From positions 22,632 to 86,631 of the forward strand of contig NZ_JBISCC010000112.1 in the NCBI RefSeq assembly GCF_044385915.1: DNA of 64,000 nt, in the 5' to 3' direction. Below are positions 47,739 through 57,635 of the stretch, piece after piece. A program made the position numbers and the translations under genes. The stretch comes from Thalassobellus citreus. GTDB lineage: Bacteria > Bacteroidota > Bacteroidia > Flavobacteriales > Flavobacteriaceae. The notes beneath the pieces are model-generated. The model was not told the origin of the DNA. It was given only the letters and a program-made list of their open reading frames with translations, and searched no databases. Numbering within the stretch: the stretch's first letter is position 1; the number at the start of each line of letters is the position of its first letter.

Positions 47739-47927
47739 TCATGGCGGTGGTAAGGATTGTGCTTGTGATTTTTTTGGACTTAGCATTATAAAAGTACCTA
47801 AAGCTGTAAGGGCAGCATATTTACCCATCTTTTTCATAGCTTCAATACGATCTATATAATTATTATCTAAGTCGTTAGCCTTATCGATAATAACATTACC
47901 TATCTTATCTTTTAATTTTTCTTTCAT
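47739..47927 (-). CDS. Small peptide, possible precursor beside the HPrK-like gene
   Basis: The 62-residue product reads MKEKLKDKIGNVIIDKANDLDN, then a helical middle (YIDRIEAMKKMGKYAALTALGTFIMLSPKK) and the tail SQAQSLPPP. It has a charged leader-like half, one hydrophobic helix and a short polar/proline tail. It lies 14 bp after the T9SS protein gene and upstream of the HPrK-like and nucleotidyltransferase genes. A ribosomally made, modified peptide is one possibility; a small membrane-anchored protein is another. Confidence 0.5.
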   Translation of the reverse strand: MKEKLKDKIGNVIIDKANDLDNNYIDRIEAMKKMGKYAALTALGTFIMLSPKKSQAQSLPPP

Positions 47928-47941
47928 AAAATATTATAGAA

Positions 47942-49540
47942 TTAATTAACTAAAACTTTTTTTGTTATAACAGTATTACTATTTTTTAATTTTAAACGTA
48001 CTATATAAACCCCCTCACTTACATGTGACACATCAACATATTTCTTATCATTTGTAGCTACACTAAAATTATCATCTATAATAACTCTACCAGAAAGATC
48101 TATTAAAGAAAAATTAGCAGAATGATTACTTATATCAGAAATCATAATTTGTTTTGCTTTAAGTATAGACACAATGTTTATATTTGAAATTGCTAAATCT
48201 TCTGTATTAAGCGTTTTATTTGAAGTCGTTAAATAAAAACGTCCACTACTATTTAAATCCTGTGAAGAAGTAAATGTATAAGAATCTTCTAATAGTGTAA
48301 AAGTGTTTAATTCTGTATCTTGCAAATAAATTTTAGTTCCTTCAGGTAAGGTAGATGCATCCATAGATATTTTATAAGAAGCACCTGTTTTAACATTTAA
48401 ACGAACAGGTATAACCAAATCTGTACTTGATAAATCTGAAAGTGGCAACGCCTGTATTTGAAAGGCTGCTTTACTTGAATTATCGGCAAGTTCTGTTGTT
48501 ATTGACAAACTTGGTAGCGAAAAAGCCCCAGAATCCCAACTTACATCTAAACCTCTTGTAACATGATTGTTAATAAAATATAAATCAGCATTATAAAACT
48601 TATTTTCATCAGAAACATCATTAATTTTTAACTTAAAATTAAAATACTCTATCGAATTAATTTTCTTAGAAACGGACTTTCCTGTAATAAAATCATCTTT
48701 ACTCGACACCTTTTGCATAGCTTTAGTAAAAGTTAAGGTTCCGCCATCAGCATCAGCATACACCATAAAACCTTGTCCTGGCATAATATCAACATCGCCA
48801 CCTGGCTCCCCTAAAAGGGTGGTGCTATTAAGAACTCCCCATGTAGAACCATCTGAAGTAACAGCTCCATCATAACCATAAACCGCAACATAATTAGAAT
48901 TAAATGCACTACTACTACTCATTACTGCAAGTAAATTAGAAGCACTAATTGCAGACGAATAAGGATTACCTATTAAATTCGCATAACGATTTTTACCTGT
49001 TCCCGCAGTAATTACAACTGGCACATCTCCAGTTTTTATTACACCTTGAAAACTTAATGTTCCGCCAGATACTGTTGCAGACCTATACCCTATACCCGCA
49101 GTTAAAACATCTGTATCAGTATCAGAAAATTCATTATAAACACCTAGAGAATTATTATTATCATAATCACCAAAAAGCCAATCTCCACCTTGTGTACCAG
49201 CAACAATACTAGCTGTGTTTCTACTATAAAACAAGTTAAAAGCCTCTCCAGTTACTGGAGGCGCAATTAAATCCCTTGTAGACACAGAAGCTACCCAACG
49301 CCTATACTCTGCAACCCCTGTTGAAGCACCATCAATATACACATTAGAAAATGCGCTAGACCCAGAATCCATAATAAATTCACCTGTGCCATTAATAGAC
49401 AAATCACCACTATTACTAATAAACAAATCTGCAGATTTAGATACATAGACAAGACCTCCATTTTCAACAGCTAAATCAACTTGAGAAAACATCATATTAA
49501 CACATAAAAAACCTATAACAAAAAGAGTATTTTTCTTCAT
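47942..49540 (-). CDS. Secreted protein with T9SS type A sorting domain
   Basis: The 532-residue protein has a signal peptide (MKKNTLFVIGFLCVNMMFSQ). A repetitive N-terminal part (GGLVYVSKSADLFISNSGDLSINGTGEFIMDSGSSAF) resembles hemagglutinin-like turns. A middle domain contains RYANLIGNPYSSAISASNLL, found in many flavobacterial surface proteins. The end (KQIMISDISNHSANFSLIDLSGRVII ... VYIVRLKLKNSNTVITKKVLVN) is a type A T9SS domain. It should be exported and attached to the surface. It is the gene after the Wzc-like kinase on the minus strand. Confidence 0.8.
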   Translation of the reverse strand: MKKNTLFVIGFLCVNMMFSQVDLAVENGGLVYVSKSADLFISNSGDLSINGTGEFIMDSGSSAFSNVYIDGASTGVAEYRRWVASVSTRDLIAPPVTGEAFNLFYSRNTASIVAGTQGGDWLFGDYDNNNSLGVYNEFSDTDTDVLTAGIGYRSATVSGGTLSFQGVIKTGDVPVVITAGTGKNRYANLIGNPYSSAISASNLLAVMSSSSAFNSNYVAVYGYDGAVTSDGSTWGVLNSTTLLGEPGGDVDIMPGQGFMVYADADGGTLTFTKAMQKVSSKDDFITGKSVSKKINSIEYFNFKLKINDVSDENKFYNADLYFINNHVTRGLDVSWDSGAFSLPSLSITTELADNSSKAAFQIQALPLSDLSSTDLVIPVRLNVKTGASYKISMDASTLPEGTKIYLQDTELNTFTLLEDSYTFTSSQDLNSSGRFYLTTSNKTLNTEDLAISNINIVSILKAKQIMISDISNHSANFSLIDLSGRVIIDDNFSVATNDKKYVDVSHVSEGVYIVRLKLKNSNTVITKKVLVN

Positions 49541-49658
49541 TTTTTTTATTTAAATTTATATTAATAACAAATATGTTAAAACAAATTAAACTTGCAATTC
49601 TCAAAGTAATATAAGGTAACAATAACTAATAAGTGTGCGTTATTTTATATTTTAAAGA

Positions 49659-51992
49659 TTAATTAGCGCCATATCCATACCCATACCCATAGTTATACTG
49701 ATTTGACTTATTTGCGTTAAGTCCATTAACAACAAGCCCTATATTTTTTAACTTTTCAGTTTTATATAACTTTTTTAAATGCAAAATAATTTTTTTGTCA
49801 GAATAGTTTGATCGAACAACATACGTAATTACGTCTGCATATTTAGATATTAAAAAAGTATCTGAAACTAAAATAGTAGGTGCTGTATCTACAATAATAT
49901 AATCATAACTTAATTTAGCTTTATCTATTAGATCTCCAAATTTCCCATTACTAAGTAACTGTTGGGCATTTGGTGGTATAGGACCACCTTGTAAAACATC
50001 AAAATTTGTATTATTATCAAAAGGCTTAATAATGCTATCCTCCCAACTAAAGTGTTCATTATATAAATAATTAGACAACCCTTCTTGGTTTTTATCGCAT
50101 CCAATATAATTATGTATTTGAGGATTTCGTAAATCACCTCCCACTAACAAAACACGCTTATTAAATGAGGATAATGTTATTGCTAAATTGATACTTACAT
50201 AGGTTTTTCCTTCTCCTTTAATTGATGATGTTGAAAAAATAACTTTACCCTGGTTTTTATTAATTAAAGAAGGGTTAATTAAATTAATGTTAGAACTTAA
50301 TATTCTAAATACTTCGTTTTGTACATTATTCTCATTTGGTGTTAAAAGCATATCTGCTTCACTTGTAACACCTTTTATAGATGGAATTTCTGCAACAATA
50401 GGAATTTCAGGAATTAAGTTTTCTAAATCTTCTACTAATCGAATTTTTGTATCTAAAGCAAAAACGAGATATAAACCCCCAAAAGGACCTAATATACTTA
50501 TTAAAATAGCTATAGAATAAATAACAAATGGCTTAGGAGCTATTGGAGATGTATTTGCTTTAGCATACTCTACAACTTTTACTGAGGATTCTGTCACAGA
50601 TAAATTAATAGCGGCTTCTTCTCTTTTTTGAAGTAACAACAAGTATAAACTCTCTTTTATATTTTGTTGTCTTTCTATAGAACGTAATACTTTTTCATTT
50701 AAGGGTATGATACTTGTTTCTTCACTTATCTCTTTATGCTTTTCTTTAAATTGATTTTGCCTAAATTTTAAATCTTGTATATATACCTTTAATGAATTCT
50801 CTAAATTATTTTTAATACTATTAAGCTGTTCTTCTATATTTTTGATTAAAGGGTTATTAACACCTCCAGCCTTTTTATACTTACTGTATTCTAAAACCTT
50901 TGCATTGTAATTTCCTATAAATTTATCTAGTTCACTATTATTAAAGCCCAAATTTACAGGTAATAAATGAATTTCATCAAAATTAGATATAAGTTGGTCT
51001 TTTAAACTATTAGCTAAAAAAATCTGGTTATGTATTTCGAATAAAGAAGCATCTGATAGGGTTATTTTATTAATGTTTTCAACAACTTGTTCTTGTATAT
51101 CAATAAATGTATTTTGTTGTTTAAATTTTTTCTTTTTATCTTCAATAGAATCTAACTCTCCAAATAAACTAAGAAGCCTATCATCTACAAACTCCACGGT
51201 TCTTTTTGATACTAATTGTCTATCTTTAATTCCGTCTAATTTATAAGCTTCAATTAAAGCATTAAGTGTTGACTCTAGTTTTAATTTATTTTTTCCTTGT
51301 AAACTCAACTTTAAAACATTACTATAATCTCCTACTTGTTTAATCTTTATAGAAGATTTTAATTGATTAATAACATTTTCTTTAGCAACAAACTTTATTT
51401 GATACGTATGCCCTACAAAATGCTTCATATTTTTGGCAGTTTCAATAATTTCAAATGGTAAGTTTAATTTATTACCATTTGTACTATACCCTGCTATTTG
51501 TATAAATTTATCTGCATTTATATCTATTATATCAAAACCTGTAGAATTAACTACAATATTATAAGCCATTTTAGAGGTTATACTATCTACGTCAATAAGA
51601 ACTTTAAATTTAAATGGTAAGCTTGCTAATTCTAATACTTGAATGGTTCCTTTTTCAAAAAAAGAAATATTTAATTTATTTTTAACAACAACCTGTTCTA
51701 TAATTGGATATGATATTAGCAACTCTACTTCATTCTCTAAATTAACATTAGACCTATTAAACAAATATGAAGAAGTATTTAGTTCTATTCCTTTAGATTT
51801 ATCTAATACTTGTATTTTTGCATTAGATAAATACACTTTGTTTGTATATCGTAAATAAAAAAAACTAATTAATAGCGAAACCACCATGGTTATTAAAAAC
51901 CATGGCCAATAATTTAAATATTTATTAATATCCTTTATAATATTTAATTCTTCTTGCTCTGTATTAAACATTTTTGTATTAATTCTTTTCAC
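49659..51992 (-). CDS. wzc: Wzc-like polysaccharide co-polymerase/tyrosine kinase
   Basis: The 777-residue protein has two membrane helices (near residues 33-55 and 500-520) flanking a periplasmic coiled-coil Wzz-like region. A cytoplasmic BY-kinase domain follows with Walker A (STSSIKGEGKTYVSINLA), Walker A' (LLVGGDLRNPQI) and Walker B (YIIVDTAPTIL). The tail ends in a tyrosine cluster (YNYGYGYGYGAN), the autophosphorylation sites of Wzc. It regulates chain length and export of an exopolysaccharide with the Wza homologue encoded 103 bp upstream. Confidence 0.92.
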   Translation of the reverse strand: MKRINTKMFNTEQEELNIIKDINKYLNYWPWFLITMVVSLLISFFYLRYTNKVYLSNAKIQVLDKSKGIELNTSSYLFNRSNVNLENEVELLISYPIIEQVVVKNKLNISFFEKGTIQVLELASLPFKFKVLIDVDSITSKMAYNIVVNSTGFDIIDINADKFIQIAGYSTNGNKLNLPFEIIETAKNMKHFVGHTYQIKFVAKENVINQLKSSIKIKQVGDYSNVLKLSLQGKNKLKLESTLNALIEAYKLDGIKDRQLVSKRTVEFVDDRLLSLFGELDSIEDKKKKFKQQNTFIDIQEQVVENINKITLSDASLFEIHNQIFLANSLKDQLISNFDEIHLLPVNLGFNNSELDKFIGNYNAKVLEYSKYKKAGGVNNPLIKNIEEQLNSIKNNLENSLKVYIQDLKFRQNQFKEKHKEISEETSIIPLNEKVLRSIERQQNIKESLYLLLLQKREEAAINLSVTESSVKVVEYAKANTSPIAPKPFVIYSIAILISILGPFGGLYLVFALDTKIRLVEDLENLIPEIPIVAEIPSIKGVTSEADMLLTPNENNVQNEVFRILSSNINLINPSLINKNQGKVIFSTSSIKGEGKTYVSINLAITLSSFNKRVLLVGGDLRNPQIHNYIGCDKNQEGLSNYLYNEHFSWEDSIIKPFDNNTNFDVLQGGPIPPNAQQLLSNGKFGDLIDKAKLSYDYIIVDTAPTILVSDTFLISKYADVITYVVRSNYSDKKIILHLKKLYKTEKLKNIGLVVNGLNANKSNQYNYGYGYGYGAN

Positions 51993-52095
51993 GTGTTTAT
52001 ATTAAATTTTATATATTGTAATTACAATACAATTAAAACCTTATTTCTATTCATATTTACAAAATTTAGTTTTAGTATGTTTTAGAAACAACCTA

Positions 52096-52851
52096 TTAAC
52101 GGCTAAATAGTACTATGGTTGAAATTAAAATAGATGTTACAGACAAAAGAGTTCCAAAATTACTTATATAGCCTGCACTTTTTACTTTTGCTATATTAGG
52201 TTTTACATAAACAACATCATTCTGTTTAATAGTATAATAAGGTGTTTTTAACAAATTAGTTGACGTTAAATCAATATGTTCTATATGTCTTACGCCATTT
52301 TCTTCTCTAATAAGCAAAATATCATTTCGCTTTCCATTAATTGTTAAATCACCTGCATACCCTAATGCTTGAAATAAGTTTATAGACTTTTCTGAAAAAC
52401 CATACGTACCAGGACTATTAACCTCTCCTAATACCGTTACTTTCGAATTTAATAACCTAACATCTACAATAGGTGCTTCTAAATGTTTACCTAATAAAAG
52501 TTTGTTTTTAATAATTTCTTCAAGTTGTTCGGGGGTTTTATTTTTAACAGAAACCACACCTAACTCAGGAAGTTTTATTGTGTATTGTTCAGACACTAAA
52601 TAACCCTGTAATTTTAAAAGTTCTGGAGATCCCGTAAGAGAAGCTACTTGTTTATTGTAAGGGATAACGGCCTCTGGTATATTTGAACTTACAACAATAT
52701 TAAGAATATCGTTAGGTTGTATAAAAATATCATCATAATTAATTTGCGAAATTTTTACAGTATTTGAATTTTGTAGATATAAAATATTTTTTTTACTAGA
52801 ACAAGATATTGTTATTACAAGGAGTATAAAAAGAGTAAGCTTTTTTATCAT
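52096..52851 (-). CDS. Polysaccharide export lipoprotein (Wza-like)
   Basis: The 251-residue protein has a lipoprotein signal ending ITISCSS. A Poly_export domain follows (IQPNDILNIVVSSNIPEAVIPYN ... LQGYLVSEQYTIKLPELGVVSVKNKTPEQLEEIIKNKL) and an SLBB domain (VTVLGEVNSPGTYGF). A C-terminal hydrophobic helix ends it. It would form the outer-membrane/periplasmic channel that exports polysaccharide with Wzc. It is 1 bp from wecB, so the two are co-transcribed. Confidence 0.92.
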   Translation of the reverse strand: MIKKLTLFILLVITISCSSKKNILYLQNSNTVKISQINYDDIFIQPNDILNIVVSSNIPEAVIPYNKQVASLTGSPELLKLQGYLVSEQYTIKLPELGVVSVKNKTPEQLEEIIKNKLLLGKHLEAPIVDVRLLNSKVTVLGEVNSPGTYGFSEKSINLFQALGYAGDLTINGKRNDILLIREENGVRHIEHIDLTSTNLLKTPYYTIKQNDVVYVKPNIAKVKSAGYISNFGTLLSVTSILISTIVLFSR

Positions 52852-52852
52852 A

Positions 52853-53962
52853 TTAAGATGTTTTTTTTAATTCATTAATTAGCACGGTAACAATTCTTTT
52901 AGAAGCATTTCCATCCCATAGGGGTATATGCTTTGATGTTTTCCATTGATTATTAAATAGTATATCTAAGTATTTTTTAATATTTTTAGGGTTTGTACCT
53001 ACCAATTCATTAGAACCTAAGCTTACTGTTATAGGGCGTTCTGTATTATTACGAAGTGTTAAACAAGGTATATTTAAAACACTTGTTTCTTCTGTAATAC
53101 CACCAGAATCTGTAATAACAGCTTTGGCATGTTGTATTAAATAATTAAATTCTAAATAAGGCATTGGTTTTATCACATGCAAATGAGTGCAATTAATTTT
53201 TAAACTATTAAAAACCGACACAGTTCTTGGATGCATAGGAAATACAATAGGGATATTGCGTGTGTTATTAATAATTTCGGTTATTAACATATTTAAGCAC
53301 TCTTTATCATCAACGTTAGAAGGTCTGTGTAATGTTAAAACCATATAGTTTGCTTTTTTTAATTTTAAGCCATCATAAAACTTTGGTTTTTTAAAATTAG
53401 GCAATTGCTTTAACAAAGTATCAATCATAGTATTTCCAACAAAAAAAATCTTAGATTTATTATAACCACTTTCGTTAAGATTTTTACTAGCTAAACTTGA
53501 AGTGGTAAAGAGGTAATTTGATATACTATCAATAATTAATCTATTTATTTCTTCAGGCATACTCCAGTCTTTTGATCGTAAACCAGCTTCTACATGCGCC
53601 ACTTTTATACACAACCGTTGTGCTGTAATGGCACAAGCCATAGAAGAGGTAACATCGCCTACTACTAGAACCAAATCTGTTGGATTTGCTTTTAATTCCT
53701 TTTCAAAAGCAATCATAATACTAGCTGCTTGTTGTATTTGAGTACCAGAATTACAGTCTAAATTAATATGAGGTTTAGGAATGCTAAGTTGTTTAAAAAA
53801 ATCATCAGACATATTGGCATCATAATGCTGCCCTGTATGTACTAACCTAAAATTTATAGATGCTAACCTACATTGTAAGCCTTGTATTTCATGAATTATA
53901 GGTGCTATTTTCATGAAATTTGGCCTTGCACCAGCAACAATTGTTATTTTTTGTGTATTCAT
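52853..53962 (-). CDS. wecB: UDP-N-acetylglucosamine 2-epimerase (non-hydrolysing)
   Basis: The 369-residue enzyme has the family phrases IVAGARPNFMKIAPIIHEI, LVHTGQHYDANMSDDFFKQL, VLVVGDVTSSMACAI, VEAGLRSKDWSMPEEINR and DSGGITEETSVL. It converts UDP-GlcNAc to UDP-ManNAc. The product feeds the glycosyltransferase encoded next (WecG/TagA family), which commonly adds ManNAc-type sugars. It lies in the minus-strand polysaccharide operon 31 bp after that gene. All catalytic segments are intact by eye. Confidence 0.94.
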   Translation of the reverse strand: MNTQKITIVAGARPNFMKIAPIIHEIQGLQCRLASINFRLVHTGQHYDANMSDDFFKQLSIPKPHINLDCNSGTQIQQAASIMIAFEKELKANPTDLVLVVGDVTSSMACAITAQRLCIKVAHVEAGLRSKDWSMPEEINRLIIDSISNYLFTTSSLASKNLNESGYNKSKIFFVGNTMIDTLLKQLPNFKKPKFYDGLKLKKANYMVLTLHRPSNVDDKECLNMLITEIINNTRNIPIVFPMHPRTVSVFNSLKINCTHLHVIKPMPYLEFNYLIQHAKAVITDSGGITEETSVLNIPCLTLRNNTERPITVSLGSNELVGTNPKNIKKYLDILFNNQWKTSKHIPLWDGNASKRIVTVLINELKKTS

Positions 53963-53993
53963 TTATTATTTTAAGTTATGGCCTAAATACATA

Positions 53994-54689
53994 TTAATAC
54001 TTAATAAACAAATTAAAAGCAAAGCGTAACAAATGTATTTGCCTTTTGATACGGTATGGCTGCCTTAATAGCCTATTAGCCCATTCTAAATTATGTTTAA
54101 CCCACCATTTGGGCGCTCGTTTCACCACACCTGTATAAACATCTAAGCTACCGCCTAGGCCTTGATAAACAGCTTTATATTCTTTTTGAATATCTTTCAT
54201 AAGCAGTTCTTGCTTTGGAGACCCCATAGCTACAAACACAACATCTGGTTTATGTTTTTTTATATCTTCAATTAAAACTCGCTTCTCTTCTTCTGTTTTT
54301 ATATATCCGTTTCTAAAATTACAAATAGTAACACCTCTATAATCCTGTCTTAATTTTTTAACCGTAGCTTCAACAACTTGTTGTTTACCTCCTATAATAT
54401 AGAAAGATCTACTTTTATAATAAGATTCTATTATTTCTAGCCACAACTCGCAACCTGGAATTTTAACAACGTTTCTATTTCCTTTTTTCTTTAAAATTTG
54501 AACTGCACCAAACCCATCTGGAAACCCAATATTTTGGTTAATAAAATCTCGAGTTATTTTTGTTGCATGAAGAATTTTCTCTGCATTTACAGCTACTAAA
54601 ACAGCTTTTTTTTTAAATGCATATGTTATAAGTTCTTGTTTTGATTGAGGTGCAAATGTTTTTATTCCGTTTAAATTTTTAAAATCCAT
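53994..54689 (-). CDS. WecG/TagA/CpsF-family glycosyltransferase
   Basis: The 231-residue GT26 enzyme shows NQNIGFPDGFGAVQILKKKG, RSFYIIGGKQQVVEATVKKLR, PDVVFVAMGSPKQELLM and RAPKWWVKHNLEWANRLLRQPYRIKRQ. These are family hallmarks, including the C-terminal basic segment that contacts the membrane. It probably transfers a ManNAc or ManNAcA residue to a lipid-linked acceptor. It sits between the alpha/alpha-toroid gene and wecB. The initiating transferase, flippase and polymerase are not in the window. Confidence 0.92.
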   Translation of the reverse strand: MDFKNLNGIKTFAPQSKQELITYAFKKKAVLVAVNAEKILHATKITRDFINQNIGFPDGFGAVQILKKKGNRNVVKIPGCELWLEIIESYYKSRSFYIIGGKQQVVEATVKKLRQDYRGVTICNFRNGYIKTEEEKRVLIEDIKKHKPDVVFVAMGSPKQELLMKDIQKEYKAVYQGLGGSLDVYTGVVKRAPKWWVKHNLEWANRLLRQPYRIKRQIHLLRFAFNLFIKY

Positions 54690-55007
54690 ATGCCTTGTTT
54701 TATATATTTAATAAAAACAACCTGTTATAAATTATAAAAGATTATTTAAAACAATTTAAAAAAGAAAGATGATTAATTCTCAAACTGTTTCATCAAAAAT
54801 ATTGAACAAGTACAAAATCAATAAGCTCAAAGTAACATACGGTTCTAATTATTAACAACTGGATAATCTACTTTTATATTTATTAAGTTTATAGTAAAAC
54901 CAGAACTTATAGTTACTAGCATAAACGCTTTAAAGCAAAGGCTTAAATACATTTGAAAGTATTGTTTTCTTTTCAATTTATTTAAAGAATTATGATTCTT
55001 ATTAAAT
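54690..55007. other. Intergenic region in the polysaccharide locus
   Basis: About 320 bp with no supported gene. It separates the toroid-protein gene from the wecG/wecB operon and may carry the operon's promoter. No clear motif is seen. Confidence 0.4.
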
Positions 55008-56264
55008 CTATTTTTTTGTTAACCTGCCAGTAAAATAATTATATCTTTTTAAACTTGAAATATTTATACTTTGCTTATTTTCTTGTTCTAACAAATAATA
55101 CGATAAGGCATTAAACATAAAAGCGTTGCTCCACCTCATGTAAGAAATTTTCGAACTTACACCTTGTTTTAATTGGTAATAAAAATAACCGCGTTTATCT
55201 TGCATATTTTTTATAGTCCATTGTACAACCTGTTTTGCTAAAACAGCATGTAATGAAAAAACATTTAATTTAGATATAGTTACAAACAACTGCCCTGGGC
55301 AATGTATATCTATAGGGTAGGTTTTGTTGTAATAATATTTTGGAGTACCATCTGTTTTAAAAAAAGATTTTAAATAAAAATTTAACCCCACGTTAATATT
55401 TTTTTGAAATGTAAAATCGCCTGTACAATCTATGTAGGTTTGTATAGCCTCTAAATTATAACCGGTATGAAAACTATCTATCCAACTTTGTACTGGTAAC
55501 ATGCCATATACCCATGATCCATTTTTATTTTGAGCATCGCAACACGCGCTTATTGTTTTTTTAGCCGTTATTTTTAAGCTTTCGTTTTTTGTATAGGCAT
55601 AAACTTGGCTAAGTATTTTAGCACCTAATAAACTGGCATTATAAACCGTATTATTCCCCTTTAAAGGAGCATAAGAAAACAAAAAACCACATTTATATAC
55701 GGTTCTATTTAAATCGTTTAAAACAAATTTTGTTGCAGATATACAAGCCTTTAAATACACTTTATTTTTTGTTATACTATATGCCATTAATAAAGCATCT
55801 ACCGCAAAAGAGGTAGCTACAACGGTAGGCGTGTTTTTTGGAAAGAAAAACAAACGTCTTGCTTGCCAATCAAAATTATAGCCCCAACAAGCACCGCTAT
55901 AGTTTGTATTTTTAAGATTGAGCAAAAGATGCGCTAGTTCATTAATTTTTTTTAATAATGCTTCTGAAGATCCATATGCTGTATTTTTTAGTTTTGATAT
56001 TGTATATAAGTTACAATAACCCGACAAAAACAAAGCAATACCTTTGGCATTATGTGCTTTAGGCACACCAAACAGCTTTCTAAAATTTATGGGGGAGCGT
56101 TTAAAAAACTGAATCCAAACCAACCTAGCTAAATCCCATTTTTTAAATGGTAATGCTTGAAAAAAGCTAGAGTTTAACCCATCATAAGGGTCCCAGCCTT
56201 TATAATTTTCATTTTCACAATATTTTTTTAATTTATTAAATACGCCCCCAACATGACACTTCAT
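55008..56264 (-). CDS. Alpha/alpha-toroid protein of an exopolysaccharide locus
   Basis: I place the start at ATG 56264 (MKCHVGGVFNKLKKYCENEN); the longer frame to 56315 runs through the hairpin after VR2. The 418-residue protein has the alpha/alpha-barrel pattern of repeated helical pairs, with NYKGWDPYDGLNSSFFQALPF, YSGACWGYNFDWQARRLFFFP and SWIDSFHTGYNLEAIQTYIDC. Similar proteins in Bacteroidota polysaccharide loci are sometimes labelled delta-aminolevulinic acid dehydratase in error. A sugar epimerase, lyase or hydrolase fold is possible; the enzyme activity is not known. Confidence 0.6.
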   Translation of the reverse strand: MKCHVGGVFNKLKKYCENENYKGWDPYDGLNSSFFQALPFKKWDLARLVWIQFFKRSPINFRKLFGVPKAHNAKGIALFLSGYCNLYTISKLKNTAYGSSEALLKKINELAHLLLNLKNTNYSGACWGYNFDWQARRLFFFPKNTPTVVATSFAVDALLMAYSITKNKVYLKACISATKFVLNDLNRTVYKCGFLFSYAPLKGNNTVYNASLLGAKILSQVYAYTKNESLKITAKKTISACCDAQNKNGSWVYGMLPVQSWIDSFHTGYNLEAIQTYIDCTGDFTFQKNINVGLNFYLKSFFKTDGTPKYYYNKTYPIDIHCPGQLFVTISKLNVFSLHAVLAKQVVQWTIKNMQDKRGYFYYQLKQGVSSKISYMRWSNAFMFNALSYYLLEQENKQSINISSLKRYNYFTGRLTKK

Positions 56265-56308
56265 TACAGTTACTTTTTTTATTGACTTACTGAAAAAAAA
56301 AAAAAAAC

Positions 56309-56359
56309 CCGCCACAGGCGGTTAATCGGTTACTCCTGCCCCCCTTAAGGGATGGCAGG
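56309..56359 (-). terminator. Paired hairpins downstream of VR2
   Basis: The cassette repeats the two hairpins seen after VR1: CCTGCC...GGCAGG (56335-56359) and CCGCC-TGT-GGCGG (56309-56321), followed by a long T tract on the minus strand. It terminates target gene 2. Confidence 0.75.
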
Positions 56360-56396
56360 ATAAAGTACACCTAAGGAAACAAATAAATACAAAGTA

Positions 56397-57341
<945 letters not shown>

Positions 57342-57600
57342 GTTAAAACAAATGTAAACAGAAACAACATCACAATTAAATAACAAGTGATAACTGGTAA
57401 GCATAGCGAATAAGTGTTTATAACGAAAGACTGCAATAGTTTTAAGCCTGAAAATACACGTTAATTAATTTCGCTTATTTAAAATGATGCATACTTAATA
57501 CTATAAACGATGGTTTATTAGAACATCTAGTTTTTTGTTTTTTTTTAAACCGCCACAGGCGGTTATTATTTAACTCCTGCCACCCTTAAGGGATGGCAGG
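57342..57600. repeat. Duplicated intergenic module, copy 1
   Basis: The region between target genes 2 and 3 is nearly identical to 63583-63840 between targets 4 and 5, over at least 200 bp. It includes the segment AATACACGTTAATTAATTTC and the terminator hairpin. This points to segmental duplication of a target cassette. Confidence 0.8.
57549..57600 (-). terminator. Paired hairpins downstream of VR3
   Basis: Hairpins ACCGCC-TGT-GGCGGT (57549-57563) and CCTGCCA...TGGCAGG (57576-57600) repeat the cassette seen after other VRs, with a T tract on the minus strand. Confidence 0.75.
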
Positions 57601-57635
57601 ATAAAGTGGCTAAGGAAACAAATAAATACAAAGTA

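Noticed and set aside
56265..56315. Upstream start for the toroid protein gene
   Set aside because: It would translate a poly-phenylalanine stretch from the A/T run next to the terminator after VR2.
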